Part shown: piece after piece, positions 52,666 to 62,161 of the stretch | Layout of the letters: the number at the start of each line of letters is the position of its first letter | Numbering within the stretch: the first letter of the stretch is position 1 | Assembly: GCF_009455635.1 (NCBI RefSeq) | Contig: NZ_QPER01000002.1 | Coordinates: forward strand, 3,038,001 to 3,102,000 | DNA: 64,000 nucleotides | DNA from: Paraburkholderia agricolaris | GTDB lineage: Bacteria; Pseudomonadota; Gammaproteobacteria; Burkholderiales; Burkholderiaceae | Direction: 5' to 3' | The notes under the pieces: model-generated | Database searches by the model: none | What the model was told of the DNA's origin: nothing | Seen by the model: the letters and a program-made list of their open reading frames with translations, nothing else | Position numbers and translations under genes: made by a program

Positions 52666-54702
52666 TTATGGGTTGAGTGTCGACAAAGACTTGTTCGATG
52701 CGTAAAGCGAATTGATTTGCGCCGAGGTCAGTATCTTGTTCCACATCGTCATGTCATTGAACGTCATTGTTCCGGGAACGCCCTGTCCGCTTGAATAGTA
52801 TTTTCCGGTTGCGCTCTCGTTGAATCCGATGGTTCCATACACGCCAGGTATCTTCGACATATTCATCGAGCTCATACTGAGCGTCGTCGTTTCCAGCCCA
52901 TAGACCGGGTCATCGATGTAGCCAATCGCCGTTTTTGTACTTGTCGTGTCCACAGTCATGGCGACATAGATCCACGCATTCTTCGTGAAGTTCAGCGAGC
53001 CGTCGGAGCGAACTGAGCCGTCTGCAATATTGAACTTCAGTTGGCCACTGCTTTCCTCCGCAATGGTGAAACCAGGATTGAGCCCTGTGCTCCAGTCCTT
53101 GTTCGTGACCACGGGGGAGTCGTTTTGACCGTCACCGGAGTAAAACCAGAAGCCGATGGTGAACTGGGGTTTATTGGTGACGTCATCCACCAGTTTCATT
53201 CCGTTCAACGCGTTCGACGCCGTATTCAGCGATGCGACCTGCAGCGCTTCCGCATTGAAATTGTCAGTCACGAACGACGCGGTGGTCGTGGAGCTTGAAT
53301 TGAACTGAGCGATCGCGACCGAAGGTGTGATGACGTCCGATAGTCCACTGTCAAAAGAGAAATAGTGGATCAGGCCACTTGCGAGTGTCGGATCCAATGC
53401 CACGGGTTGGACATAGTTGATTTGTGCAAGAGTCGACACCGCTGCGTTATTTCCAACCAGCGTGTAATTGAACGTGTAGAGTCCGTTGCTACTCTCGCCG
53501 AGTTGCGAGTCGACGTAGGATTGCGTGCTCCCGGGCAATGTCGCAATGAGATTCCCGCCCCGGTACAACTGGAATTGAGAAGGCGTTGTCGGAGGGGGCG
53601 TCCAGGTCAGATTAAAACTGGCGAGATCGCTTCGTGGTGCCGCCTGAAGCGACCTGGCTCCGATATTGCCAATCAGAGAGGTTCCGTCGATCGCGTAGGT
53701 ACTCGGATTCGGCACCGCGCCAAGCCACGTTAGAACAGTAGGCGTTATATCCGCCTGCGTTGCGCCGGTGGTGAGTTGAGCCAACGTGGGCGCAGGCTGT
53801 ACTGTGCCGAGCGCGGCCGTCGAACTGCCGATAGTCAGCGCCTGATTTGCCGCGATAAAGCCGGTCTCATTCGAGAGCAGCGGCAAGCCGCTTTCGCTCC
53901 CCGTTGCATCGAGCCCCTGGTCGGTCGTGACAAGCACAAGCCAGTTTTCATTTACTCCACTTTGACCTTCGCGTGTTTTTATCGCGCTCAGCAACTGACC
54001 AATTTCACCATCCGCTGTCGTGATCGCATTGGGGTAGTTGCCGCCCAGACCCGATGCCGCCGCTACCGTTTGAGGTCCGGTCAGGTTTGCAAAGACCACA
54101 CTGTCGGCGCCCGATGAGATGGCGTTAGTGGCTGCGCTCATCACGCAACTGTCCACTCCCTGACAGTTGATTGACGTATTGACGTAGCCCGCCCCGATCG
54201 CAGGCGAAAGAAGAGCGTTTATGGTCCCCCAACTGGCGAAAGCAGCCGTTCCATTTGCGCCCGCCTGTTGAGCGAGTTTGAAAAGCGGATCGGCTTCAAG
54301 TGCCTGATCCGCATAGTCGCTGCGAACGCCGTGGCGATTTGCCCATGTGCCGGTCAAGACACTGGCCCACCCTGGACCGGAGAGGGTAGCCTGCTGTGTC
54401 GTTGTGCCGCCGAATCCACCGGCCAAGGCTGGAACGACTGCCATGGTCTTCAAATTTGGCAGCTGATTATTTGCGATGCCGGCTTGCAGAGCGCTGTATT
54501 GAACACCGGAAAGACCGACTATGAGTACCTTTTGCGTCGCGCCAGAACCGCCCGCAAGGCTGTTCGTCGCTGAGGGACTAACTTGCCCCGTCGACGCCGC
54601 TTTACCCAGATCATCGCCGCAGCCCGACACTCCGCCAAGAGCGAGCGCTGTTAGTAGGAATCCTAATTTACTCAAACGAATTTTCTGCCAGCTTTTTTCC
54701 AT
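52666..54702 (-). CDS. alkaline-phosphatase-superfamily lipoprotein with C-terminal LamG domain
   Basis: The 678-residue protein has a lipobox (GGVSGC, Cys near 28), then an alkaline-phosphatase-like/nucleotide-pyrophosphatase domain (about 57-345: VLIVGLSGVQYSAL, SGPGWASVLTGTWANRHGVRSD, VLVTTDQGLD). A short fibronectin-like section (about 360-430) leads to a LamG/concanavalin-A-like domain (about 445-670). Two usual metal-binding residues look changed: Ser where family members have Asp in the first motif, and Gln where they have His in DHG. It may be a binding protein or have altered chemistry. It heads an operon with the small lipoprotein and probably the phospholipase. Confidence 0.82.
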   Translation of the reverse strand: MEKSWQKIRLSKLGFLLTALALGGVSGCGDDLGKAASTGQVSPSATNSLAGGSGATQKVLIVGLSGVQYSALQAGIANNQLPNLKTMAVVPALAGGFGGTTTQQATLSGPGWASVLTGTWANRHGVRSDYADQALEADPLFKLAQQAGANGTAAFASWGTINALLSPAIGAGYVNTSINCQGVDSCVMSAATNAISSGADSVVFANLTGPQTVAAASGLGGNYPNAITTADGEIGQLLSAIKTREGQSGVNENWLVLVTTDQGLDATGSESGLPLLSNETGFIAANQALTIGSSTAALGTVQPAPTLAQLTTGATQADITPTVLTWLGAVPNPSTYAIDGTSLIGNIGARSLQAAPRSDLASFNLTWTPPPTTPSQFQLYRGGNLIATLPGSTQSYVDSQLGESSNGLYTFNYTLVGNNAAVSTLAQINYVQPVALDPTLASGLIHYFSFDSGLSDVITPSVAIAQFNSSSTTTASFVTDNFNAEALQVASLNTASNALNGMKLVDDVTNKPQFTIGFWFYSGDGQNDSPVVTNKDWSTGLNPGFTIAEESSGQLKFNIADGSVRSDGSLNFTKNAWIYVAMTVDTTSTKTAIGYIDDPVYGLETTTLSMSSMNMSKIPGVYGTIGFNESATGKYYSSGQGVPGTMTFNDMTMWNKILTSAQINSLYASNKSLSTLNP

Positions 54703-54771
54703 GACATCTCCTCGATACGTTTTAGGTCCTACATGGTGGTCCAGGCACTACATGTGTTTCCAGGAGCAGCT

Positions 54772-54894
54772 TATGAAAGTAACGTGCCTCGCCTGTCTTT
54801 TCAGATCGTCAAGATGCATCGCCAATACGCGCGCGCCGCCAACGGCTGTCGCAGCGAGCGACAACACCGTCAGTCGGTCTATCAGTTTCTGACA
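54772..54894 (+). CDS. possible 40-residue small ORF
   Basis: An ATG with a well-placed AGGAG (6-base gap) opens a 40-codon frame divergent from the LamG lipoprotein gene. The protein begins MKVTCLACLF and has three Cys in the first 15 residues. There is no known family; the ribosome binding site is the only support. Confidence 0.25.
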
Positions 54895-55495
54895 CTTTGA
54901 TTACACGTCAAACGCTGGGCCGCTGTAAAAGGACTCAACAGCGCTTACTATTGCCAGACAAAGTTATTCTGTTGTCACCGTTCACAAAGACCTCAGTGAA
55001 GGTGGAGCATTTCTCTGCAGCTTGCCTCAATCGACACGGGCCTGGATTCTCCATGATTCCAGTACCCTTCCTGCCATAAGACCCTGCAACTGCGCCCTGC
55101 ATCAATGCGACAGACGACGTGACATTCCAGATTGAAAAGATGATTGACTTCGTACCTGCGACGCGCTGTAGGCAGCGATATCCTCCGCCCCTGTGTCGAA
55201 CCAGTATTGCGATACTTCAAATCGCACCCGCGCAGGCGAACGCCTTCAAGGTACTGATCGCCGTTTTCTTCTTCTCGATTGCCTAATAACCTTCAGCACT
55301 TGCTTCGCTATCCAAAGTGATTGAAGAAGAACCCCGCGTAACGGTAGACAACTTGGCGACTGTTTCGAAGCCTACTCCATCAGAATTTTGAGCGCAACAT
55401 TTCGTCAGAAATTGCCTCAAAATGCCTCACTAACGAGTGTAAGCAGAATGTGATGGGGCGGTGCAGCGTAGGGGGCGCAGGAGAAAGAAGTATCG

Positions 55496-55540
55496 CGCGG
55501 GCGGATCGAATATCCTGGCGTTGACGAGGTGCGACCGCAT
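55496..55540 (+). repeat. diverged inverted copy of part of the small gene at 57878-58042
   Basis: These 45 bases match the complement of 57920-57964 at 38 positions. The frame still reads RI-x2-PGVDEVRP before an early stop, so it is a coding remnant. With the other copy it flanks the GntR and LysR genes as an inverted pair. Confidence 0.7.
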
Positions 55541-55809
55541 TGAAGGCACTACGCAGTGCAGGGTCGATTGAGCAGAACGTCTCTTGCGCGTACTGAAAGC
55601 GCTATTTCACGGCGAGGTGATATCGGTCGAGTTGATCGCCTGCATCTGAACACCGTTCTCTACCGCAGCAATCGGCGTACGTTTCTCAACGCAGATCTAC
55701 CACATGCGGTAAGCAGACAGGTATTGATCCAGGCAAGAAGCCGGTGACGTTTCGGCGAGGTTCGTTTCGTCCGCAAGCGGGACATTGAGCGACTGCGCAA
55801 GCAAGCCGC

Positions 55810-56529
55810 TCAATTCACCTCGGGTACCGAACTCTGCTCGTTCGCCTGGCGGACCTGACGAGACCGCCGTATGCGTTCCCGGCCATGATCCAGGTGGCTT
55901 CGGATTAAGCTCTCGGTGAGATTCGAGTCACCGGCGGCAATTGCCTCGATGATCGCTTCGTGCTCGTGGGCAGACTGATCGATCGCTTCTTCGTCAAGCG
56001 TCAGGGCTGTTTGCCGGAACAGGCTGAGTTCCCGGACGAGGCCCCGGTACGTATCAAGCAATTTCTCATTACCGACCGCCGCAGCCATCGTGTCATGAAA
56101 CTGCAGGTTCAGGTGGCCGTAAGTCTGCCCGTCGTGGCTGTTCTGCGCGCGTTTCATTAACTCGACGATCTGGCGCAGCGAGTTCAGATGCTCGGCCGAG
56201 ATACCGTTGGCCAGCAACCGGCCAATGTGTTCGTCCAGCATGGCGCGAACCTGGTAGATCTCTTCTGCTTCCTTAAGCGACAACATCTTCACCGATACGC
56301 CGTGATTCTTTTCCGTGCGCAGCAATCCCGCCTGTTCGAGCGCGCGAAATGCTTCCCGCACCGGACCACGCGAGACGCCCAGACGAGTGGCCAGTTGTGC
56401 TTCGTTTAGTTTGTCACCCGGAGCGAGTTCGCCGCGCAGAATCAGGCGTTCGAGTTCGTCCTGCACAAGCGTTGTAAGCGAGTGCTTTTTGAGCAACTGG
56501 ATTGTACCGATCGATGGCGCGTCAATCAT
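55810..56529 (-). CDS. GntR-family (FadR subfamily) transcriptional regulator
   Basis: The 239-residue protein has a GntR winged helix (about 20-85: QDELERLILRGELAPGDKLNEAQLATRLGVSRGPVREAFRALEQAGLL) and an all-helical FCD effector domain with the metal-ligand-type RAMLDEHIG, NLQFHDTMAAA and SAHEHEAIIEAI. I chose the ATG at 56529 because the upstream ATG at 56559 lies inside a perfect palindrome (56547-56561) that is probably its own operator. A related half-site lies at 58237-58250. It is on the same strand as, and downstream of, the phosphonate operon, which it may regulate. Confidence 0.9.
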   Translation of the reverse strand: MIDAPSIGTIQLLKKHSLTTLVQDELERLILRGELAPGDKLNEAQLATRLGVSRGPVREAFRALEQAGLLRTEKNHGVSVKMLSLKEAEEIYQVRAMLDEHIGRLLANGISAEHLNSLRQIVELMKRAQNSHDGQTYGHLNLQFHDTMAAAVGNEKLLDTYRGLVRELSLFRQTALTLDEEAIDQSAHEHEAIIEAIAAGDSNLTESLIRSHLDHGRERIRRSRQVRQANEQSSVPEVN

Positions 56530-56546
56530 GGCAGACCGAGCAGAAG

Positions 56547-56561
56547 TAATGTCTAACATTA
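56547..56561. promoter_or_regulatory. GntR autoregulatory palindrome
   Basis: TAATGTCTAACATTA has perfect 6-base arms around a CTA centre and lies 17 bases before the chosen gntR ATG. The core ATGTCTAAC recurs at 58238-58246. Confidence 0.65.
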
Positions 56562-56699
56562 GCAGACTAAATCGTCAACTGTCAACAAAATTATGGTTTG
56601 CTACAGCGAGTGAAGAGCGCCGCGAGAACGTCTGGAGGTTCGAAAATTACGTGAGACAACAGCCCCGGTTCGATAACGATTCGTCTGAGTCAATGAGTG

Positions 56700-57680
56700 T
56701 TACGGAGCAGATATCGGTACTGCCACAGAAAGGCCTCGCGCCATCAAGGTGAGCTGGCTGCGCGTCACATGTTCTTTCTGGTCAATCTGATCGCACTTGC
56801 GTAGCTGCGAACTGACACAGTCGAGAAATCTCGTCATCCACGAAGACAGCTTTGTATTTCGGAAGTAGATGGCATAGACGGGCTGATAGCAATCCGCAGT
56901 GCTGTCGGCCAGTATCTCGACCAACTCATTGCGCGCACGGAACGCATTCGTCATGTAGTCGGCCAGACAGACGATTCCTGCGCCTGCCACAGCGAGCGCA
57001 AGCAAAGTCTCATCGTTCGACGCTCGCAAGACTGGCTTGATGAGAAAAGAATCCCCTCTGGAATGACAAAGCGGCCAATGATTCAATGTCTCCGTCTGAG
57101 AGAAACCGAGTTGCGCATGCATGCTTAAATCGGCGACACGCTCGGGTTCGCCGTGTTCAGTCAGATATGACGGACTCGCGAGAATGCGCAAACGGCTACT
57201 GCCCAGGCGCCGCGCATGCACTGATGAGTCGCGCAGTTCACCGACCTGGATTGCAACATCGGTGCGCTCCTCCATCAGATCGACGATTTCGTTACAGGTG
57301 CTCAGCTCGATTTCGATACCTGGATAGGCGGCGTGAAAGTCTGTGATCAGCGGAACAATCAAATGCTGCATGAACGGCCCCGCCGCACTGACCCGCAGTA
57401 AGCCGGCGGGCACCTCCCGACGTAGCGCGATCTGAGCCTCCACAAATTCGACGGATTCAATGATGCTACGAGCCTGCTCGAGAAAGATCGCGCCCTCTTC
57501 GGTTAGCTCCAGCCTGCGCGTGGTGCGTCGGATCAGGGTCGCGTCAAGCTTATTTTCGAGGCGCCGCAATATCCGGCTTATCACCGGCGTGCTCAGAAGG
57601 AGCCGTTCAGCGGCTTTTGTCATCGAGCCAGTATCTGCAATCGTAGCGAATGCAAGCAACTCTGCGAGGGTACTTTTCAT
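56700..57680 (-). CDS. LysR-family transcriptional regulator
   Basis: The 326-residue protein has a LysR helix-turn-helix (about 3-60: TGSMTKAAERLLLSTPVISRILRRLENKL) and a substrate-binding domain (about 90-290) of the group that resembles AaeR/DsdC-like single-gene regulators. GGGAAGA precedes the ATG at 57680; the frame extends to 57776. It is between the gntR gene and a 54-codon gene, all on one strand. The C-terminal 25 residues after the domain are extra. Its target is not evident. Confidence 0.91.
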   Translation of the reverse strand: MKSTLAELLAFATIADTGSMTKAAERLLLSTPVISRILRRLENKLDATLIRRTTRRLELTEEGAIFLEQARSIIESVEFVEAQIALRREVPAGLLRVSAAGPFMQHLIVPLITDFHAAYPGIEIELSTCNEIVDLMEERTDVAIQVGELRDSSVHARRLGSSRLRILASPSYLTEHGEPERVADLSMHAQLGFSQTETLNHWPLCHSRGDSFLIKPVLRASNDETLLALAVAGAGIVCLADYMTNAFRARNELVEILADSTADCYQPVYAIYFRNTKLSSWMTRFLDCVSSQLRKCDQIDQKEHVTRSQLTLMARGLSVAVPISAP

Positions 57681-57877
57681 GTCTTCCCGTCTCTGCGAAT
57701 CCCCTGTGAAAATACGAACGCGGCACCGGCGGCAGGTGCGAGTCGACGGCTTCTTGCGTGGGTATTCCAACCCCAAGCTTGCTCGTGAGCGTCAAAACCC
57801 GGGCTTAACCACCTGTTCTTTCGACTCGCACTGGAGCTCGCGGTAAAAGATATCGGCCGTCTTTTACACTCGCCGGA

Positions 57878-58042
57878 CTACTGGTCAGGTACAGCCGAGG
57901 AATCCACGTAGTACCCCCAACGCGGGCGCACCTCATCAACGCCAGGATCATCGATCCGTTCGCGCGGTATTTCCTGGATGAGCTTGCCATCGCAACGAAC
58001 CTCCCGGCGCTGCGTCCTTTCGTTGTCGTTACACTCAAACAT
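57878..58042 (-). CDS. 54-residue conserved-looking small protein
   Basis: An ATG at 58042 with GGAGGG five bases upstream opens a 54-codon frame ending in TAG. The hydrophilic protein starts MFECNDNERTQRREV and contains RERIDDPGVDEVRPRWGYY, rich in Arg, Asp and Glu, with two Cys (4 and 17) and no membrane segment. Part of this coding sequence is repeated in decayed, inverted form at 55496-55540, where changes preserve PGVDEVRP, so it appears to be a real, duplicated gene. Function is unknown. Confidence 0.6.
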   Translation of the reverse strand: MFECNDNERTQRREVRCDGKLIQEIPRERIDDPGVDEVRPRWGYYVDSSAVPDQ

Positions 58043-58401
58043 TCATACCCTCCACGGTTTTAAGAGTCGCGTCTGCACTGAGTTCAGCCCATTCAGCACC
58101 GCCTCCGGAGTAAGAACAGCGGGAGTTCTTGAGGATGATAAGTACGCGACGACAGCCGCAAACGCGACTATCATCTTGTTGAAATAATGCATTCCCGGCC
58201 GTCGAATGGACGGGCGAGTCCCGGTGTTAAACTTCGTATGTCTAACTATATTCTGGTGCCGTTTCGACCGTCCTACGGCGAAAAATGGAACGCGTTGCGA
58301 ATGCGATAGCCCGGGTCAGGCGTTGCGGACATAGTCACGTCGACCCGCGTCACCAGCCTTGACCTCGCACTCGCGACCGGTTATTACACTCGCTTGCCAG
58401 C
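58043..58401. promoter_or_regulatory. 359-base region with a GntR-like site upstream of the small gene
   Basis: TATGTCTAACTATA at 58237-58250 shares ATGTCTAAC with the palindrome in front of gntR. It lies about 195 bases upstream of the small gene and 150 bases after the alanine dehydrogenase stop. Nothing else is recognised in the region. Confidence 0.45.
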
Positions 58402-59517
58402 TCAGTTCAACAACTGATCTGCCGGTACGTAGGTATAGCCAAGATCTTTCGCGACCGCTTCGTACGTGACGTGACCTTCGCAGACATTCAGGCCTGCCTT
58501 AAGATGCGCGTTTTCACTCAACGCACGTCTCCAGCCCTTTTCTGCCAGTGCGACCGCGTGCCGGATCGTCGCGTTATTCAGCGCGAAAGCCGAGGTTCTC
58601 GCTACGGCCCCCGGCATGTTAGCCACGCAATAGTGGACGACATCGTCAACCACGTAGGTTGGCTCCGCGTGGGTGGTCGCATGCGACGTCTCGAAGCAAC
58701 CGCCCTGATCGATCGCAACGTCGACGACGACCGTCCCTGCTTTCATCGCCTTGATCATGCTGCGTGTGACCAGCTTGGGTGCTGCCGCACCCGGAATGAG
58801 TACGCCGCCAATCACCAGATCCGCGTCCAGAACCGATTCCTCAATGCTCTGACTATTCGAGTAGAGTGTGGAAATACGATTTCCGAAGACCAGGTCGAGC
58901 TGACGCAAGCGGTCAACATTCGTGTCGAGAATCGTCACCTTGGCGCCCAGGCCCACGGCCATCTGCAAAGCATTGGTGCCCACGACACCTGCACCGATAA
59001 TCGCCACGTGAGCCGGCGCCACGCCTGGAACACCGCCAAGCAATACGCCAATACCGCCCTTTGACTTTTCCAGATGCGCCGCGCCTGCCTGGATCGACAT
59101 ACGGCCGGCCACCTCGCTCATGGGCGCCAGCAAAGGCAGGCCGCCCCCCGGACCGGTGATGGTTTCATACGCGATGCAAACGGCGCCCGACTTCACCAAT
59201 GCCGCGGTCTGCTCGGGATCCGGGGCGAGGTGCAGGTACGTATAGAGAATCTGCCCGGGACGCAGCATCGCGCACTCAACGGGTTGAGGCTCCTTGACCT
59301 TGACGATCATGTCCGCTTTCGCAAAGATCTCTGCCGCGCTGTCGGACAGGGTCGCGCCAGCAGCGACGTAGGTGTCGTCGGAAAGACCGATTGCGGCACC
59401 TGCTGCTGTCTGCACCACCACCTGATGACCACGCCCGGTCAACTCACGCACACTTGCCGGCGTGAGGCCTACACGATACTCGTGATTCTTGATTTCCTTC
59501 GGTACGCCAATCAACAT
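58402..59517 (-). CDS. ald: alanine dehydrogenase
   Basis: The 371-residue enzyme interconverts alanine and pyruvate with NAD. It starts MLIGVPKEIKNHEYRVGLTP, and shows the catalytic Lys in VKVKEPQ (about 74), the active-site His in YTYLHLAPD (about 95), and the NAD-binding GAGVVGTNALQMAVGLGA. GGAGG precedes the ATG at 59517. It follows a PhnW-PhnS-type gene pair; because PhnW turns pyruvate into alanine, Ald would recycle the amino acceptor and release ammonium. Confidence 0.95.
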   Translation of the reverse strand: MLIGVPKEIKNHEYRVGLTPASVRELTGRGHQVVVQTAAGAAIGLSDDTYVAAGATLSDSAAEIFAKADMIVKVKEPQPVECAMLRPGQILYTYLHLAPDPEQTAALVKSGAVCIAYETITGPGGGLPLLAPMSEVAGRMSIQAGAAHLEKSKGGIGVLLGGVPGVAPAHVAIIGAGVVGTNALQMAVGLGAKVTILDTNVDRLRQLDLVFGNRISTLYSNSQSIEESVLDADLVIGGVLIPGAAAPKLVTRSMIKAMKAGTVVVDVAIDQGGCFETSHATTHAEPTYVVDDVVHYCVANMPGAVARTSAFALNNATIRHAVALAEKGWRRALSENAHLKAGLNVCEGHVTYEAVAKDLGYTYVPADQLLN

Positions 59518-59730
59518 TTGCCACCTCCATATATTCTGTTTTTTTCCGCCCGCACACGATAGCGGAGTGGGTTGGCATGCACGTTGCACACAGAGACAGT
59601 GGGCCACGTATCCGCCAACCCCAACACACTACGTCAAAACACCGCCCGCCGCTGTGCAAGGATCCATTCATGGCGCGGCGTAGCGCACCTGCAAGTTTTC
59701 TTTTTTGTCGCTTCGCGCTGATTTCCCGGG

Positions 59731-60807
59731 TTACTGCTTGGCCTCACTCTTCGAAGAATAGCGCTGAGCCCATTGTGCAAGGATCTTGGCGCGGTTGTTT
59801 GCCGCCCACGTAAAGTCGTTCTTGACCAGCAGACTTGCGTAATTGGTCGGGACATTCGGCAGAGGCTTGGCCGTTCCCGGCACCGCCGTGATCGCATAGC
59901 TTCTCGCATACAGCGAGTTCGCTTCCCGGCTTGACGCAAAGTCGGCAAGCTTTTTCGCGGCATCCAGCTTCGTCGTGTTCTTCATGATCGCGAACGCCTC
60001 CAGATCCCAGCCCAGCCCTTCCTTCGGAAACACAAGATCGATTGGCGCGCCCTGCGCCTTGAGGGTTGCCGCGCGGTATTCGAACGAGATCCCGATCGGG
60101 TACTCGCCTGATGCAGCCATCGTGCACGGTGCGGAGCCCGAATGGTTGTACTGCGCGATGTTCTTGTCGAGCGCATCCATGTATTGCCAGCCGCCCTGCT
60201 CGCCGAACAGTTGCAACCACGCGGTCACATCGAAATATCCCGTCCCCGATGAGGCAGGGTCCGCCATCACGATCTTGCCTTTGTAGATCGGCTTCGTCAG
60301 GTCCTGCCAGCTCTGCGGTTTCGGCAAATGCTGCTCTGCGGCAGCCGCAGTGTTGAAGCAGATCGTCGCGCCCCATACGTCCATGCCAAACCAGTTCGGC
60401 GGCGATTTAGGATCGCGGTACGCAGCGCTCATGGCAGGCAGATTCTTCGGCGCATACGGCAACAACATGCCGTCGCTTTCGAACTTCGCGATGCTGGTCG
60501 CGGCGAGGCCCCAGATCACATCGGCCTGCGGGTTGTTCTTCTCGGCGAGAATCTTGGCCGTAATCACGCCAGTCGAATCACGCACCCATTTGATCTCGAT
60601 GTTCGGGTTGGCTTGCTCGAACGCATCCGCGTACGGCTTGAGTTGCTCGTCCTCAAGCGCTGTATAGACCAGCAGGGTGGTCTTGGCCACCGCCGTAGCC
60701 GTGCTGCCGACCAGCAGCGCGATCGCGGCAGTCGTCATTAGCGCGATCGTACGGACACCGTGCAAAGGGGACGCGCTGCGCTGAGGGGTGACTTTTTGCT
60801 TGAACAT
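59731..60807 (-). CDS. periplasmic binding protein of a 2-aminoethylphosphonate-type ABC transporter
   Basis: The 358-residue protein has a signal peptide (about 1-41, ending AVAK) and the extracellular solute-binding type 1 fold: LLVYTALEDEQLKPYADAFEQ, DVIWGLAATSIAKFESDGMLLPY, WFGMDVWGATICFN and DPASSGTGYFDV. This matches PhnS-like and iron(III)-type binding proteins; with PhnW in the operon the phosphonate assignment is preferred. It lies 181 bases downstream of phnW and 213 bases before ald; the transporter permease is at the window's edge. Confidence 0.88.
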   Translation of the reverse strand: MFKQKVTPQRSASPLHGVRTIALMTTAAIALLVGSTATAVAKTTLLVYTALEDEQLKPYADAFEQANPNIEIKWVRDSTGVITAKILAEKNNPQADVIWGLAATSIAKFESDGMLLPYAPKNLPAMSAAYRDPKSPPNWFGMDVWGATICFNTAAAAEQHLPKPQSWQDLTKPIYKGKIVMADPASSGTGYFDVTAWLQLFGEQGGWQYMDALDKNIAQYNHSGSAPCTMAASGEYPIGISFEYRAATLKAQGAPIDLVFPKEGLGWDLEAFAIMKNTTKLDAAKKLADFASSREANSLYARSYAITAVPGTAKPLPNVPTNYASLLVKNDFTWAANNRAKILAQWAQRYSSKSEAKQ

Positions 60808-60988
60808 TTCTTACTCCCGGTATGAGGATTTTTCACAAAGGCCTCACCGCCGCCGGCGTATCAATGCGCTGACGGGATGAGGTTGCCGCTGACAACAGTG
60901 GCCTGTCCGCCTTTCAAACCAGAACGCTAACGAAAATGCCACCAACACCCGGGTGAGTCGCGTGGGCGACGCAACCGTCTTCGTGCTC

Positions 60989-62161
60989 TTACGCGACGAT
61001 CTTGTGGTGTGAAATCTGCTTCACGCCCATTTCCGCGAGTGTTTCCTCGATCGCCCTTACTGCGCTGCGCATGACATCGCGATCGATGTCACCAATACAT
61101 CCGACGCGAAACGTATCGACTTCCGTCAACTTTCCAGGGTAAAGAATGAAACCCTTGGCCTTGACCTTTTCGTAGAACGTGCGGAATTCGTAAGCCGGAT
61201 CTTCCGGCGCGTGAAACGTCACGATAATCGGCGCCTGCACGTCGCGAGGCAGGAACGTGCGAAAGCCCAGGTCCTGCATCCCGCTGACCAGGGCGTCGCA
61301 ATTGGCCTGGTACCGTTTGCCGCGTGCCGGCTGACCGCCCTCGGCCTTGAAGAGATCCACCGCTGCGCGCAATGCGGCAACAACGGACGTCGGCGGCGTG
61401 AAGCGCCATTGCGACGTTTTTTCCATGTAAGCCCACTGATCGTAAAGATCCATGGACAGCGAAGCTGAATTGCCCTGGCACTTTTCCAGCGCCTCGCGCC
61501 GGATAATCACGAAGCCCATTCCCGGGACGCCTTCCAGGCATTTCCCCGAAGCAGCAACGAGCGCATCGAACGGTGTCGTGCGAACGTCGATCCCGATCGC
61601 CCCGAACGAGCTCATTGCGTCGACGATGAGTCCCTTGCCAAGCCGCGCACAGGTTTGCGCAATGTCCTGCAAAGGGTTGAGGGTGCCCGTACCGGTCTCG
61701 CAATGCACCTGCGCAACGTGGGTGATCGCCGGATCGCGCAGGAGTGCTTCCTCGATCATGGCGCCGGTCGGCAATTTGCCTTCTTCAATCGGCAGTTCGA
61801 CAACGGGCCTGCCCATGTACTCGCAAATCCGCACAACGCGCTTGCAGTACGCACCGTTTTGCGGCACGAGCACCTTGCCGTCGCGCGGAACCAGCGTGCC
61901 GATTGCCGCCTCCACCGAGAAGGTGCCGCTTCCCTGCAGCGGTACGCAAACATGCGTGTCGCGCCCGTGCACGATGTCCACCAGATCGGCGCGCAGGCTG
62001 CGGGTGATTGAATTGAAGTCGGTATCCCACGATCCCCAATCGCGTAGCATGGCGCTTTTGGTGATCAATGAGGTTGTCAGCGGGCCCGGGGTAAGAAGAA
62101 CTGGATCCAGTTCAGCATTCACGTTTGTCTCCGTACTATTAGTAGATCTGATAGATGTCAT
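60989..62161 (-). CDS. phnW: 2-aminoethylphosphonate:pyruvate transaminase
   Basis: The 390-residue PLP enzyme converts 2-aminoethylphosphonate and pyruvate to phosphonoacetaldehyde and alanine. It starts with [25 protein letters not shown] and contains [16 protein letters not shown], the PLP lysine in [16 protein letters not shown], and a C-terminal [10 protein letters not shown]. The ATG at 62161 overlaps the preceding gene by 4 bases. The enzyme that processes phosphonoacetaldehyde (PhnX, or PhnY with PhnA) is not in the window and may lie beyond its end. Confidence 0.94.
   Translation of the reverse strand: MTSIRSTNSTETNVNAELDPVLLTPGPLTTSLITKSAMLRDWGSWDTDFNSITRSLRADLVDIVHGRDTHVCVPLQGSGTFSVEAAIGTLVPRDGKVLVPQNGAYCKRVVRICEYMGRPVVELPIEEGKLPTGAMIEEALLRDPAITHVAQVHCETGTGTLNPLQDIAQTCARLGKGLIVDAMSSFGAIGIDVRTTPFDALVAASGKCLEGVPGMGFVIIRREALEKCQGNSASLSMDLYDQWAYMEKTSQWRFTPPTSVVAALRAAVDLFKAEGGQPARGKRYQANCDALVSGMQDLGFRTFLPRDVQAPIIVTFHAPEDPAYEFRTFYEKVKAKGFILYPGKLTEVDTFRVGCIGDIDRDVMRSAVRAIEETLAEMGVKQISHHKIVA

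Larger units (their letters stand above)
54703..55809. other. 1.1-kb gene-poor region with decayed sequence
   Basis: No long gene is supported here. A 40-codon frame on the plus strand at 54772-54894 has AGGAG six bases before its ATG (MKVTCLACLF) but no recognisable homology. At 55496-55540 there is a degraded copy, in inverse orientation, of a segment of the small gene at 57878-58042. Other short frames are unassigned. Base composition is lower in GC than the neighbours up to about 55400. Confidence 0.5.

Noticed and set aside
53735..53745. CGTTATAT-like ModE half-site
   Set aside because: It lies inside the LamG lipoprotein coding sequence and has no matching second arm at the required spacing.
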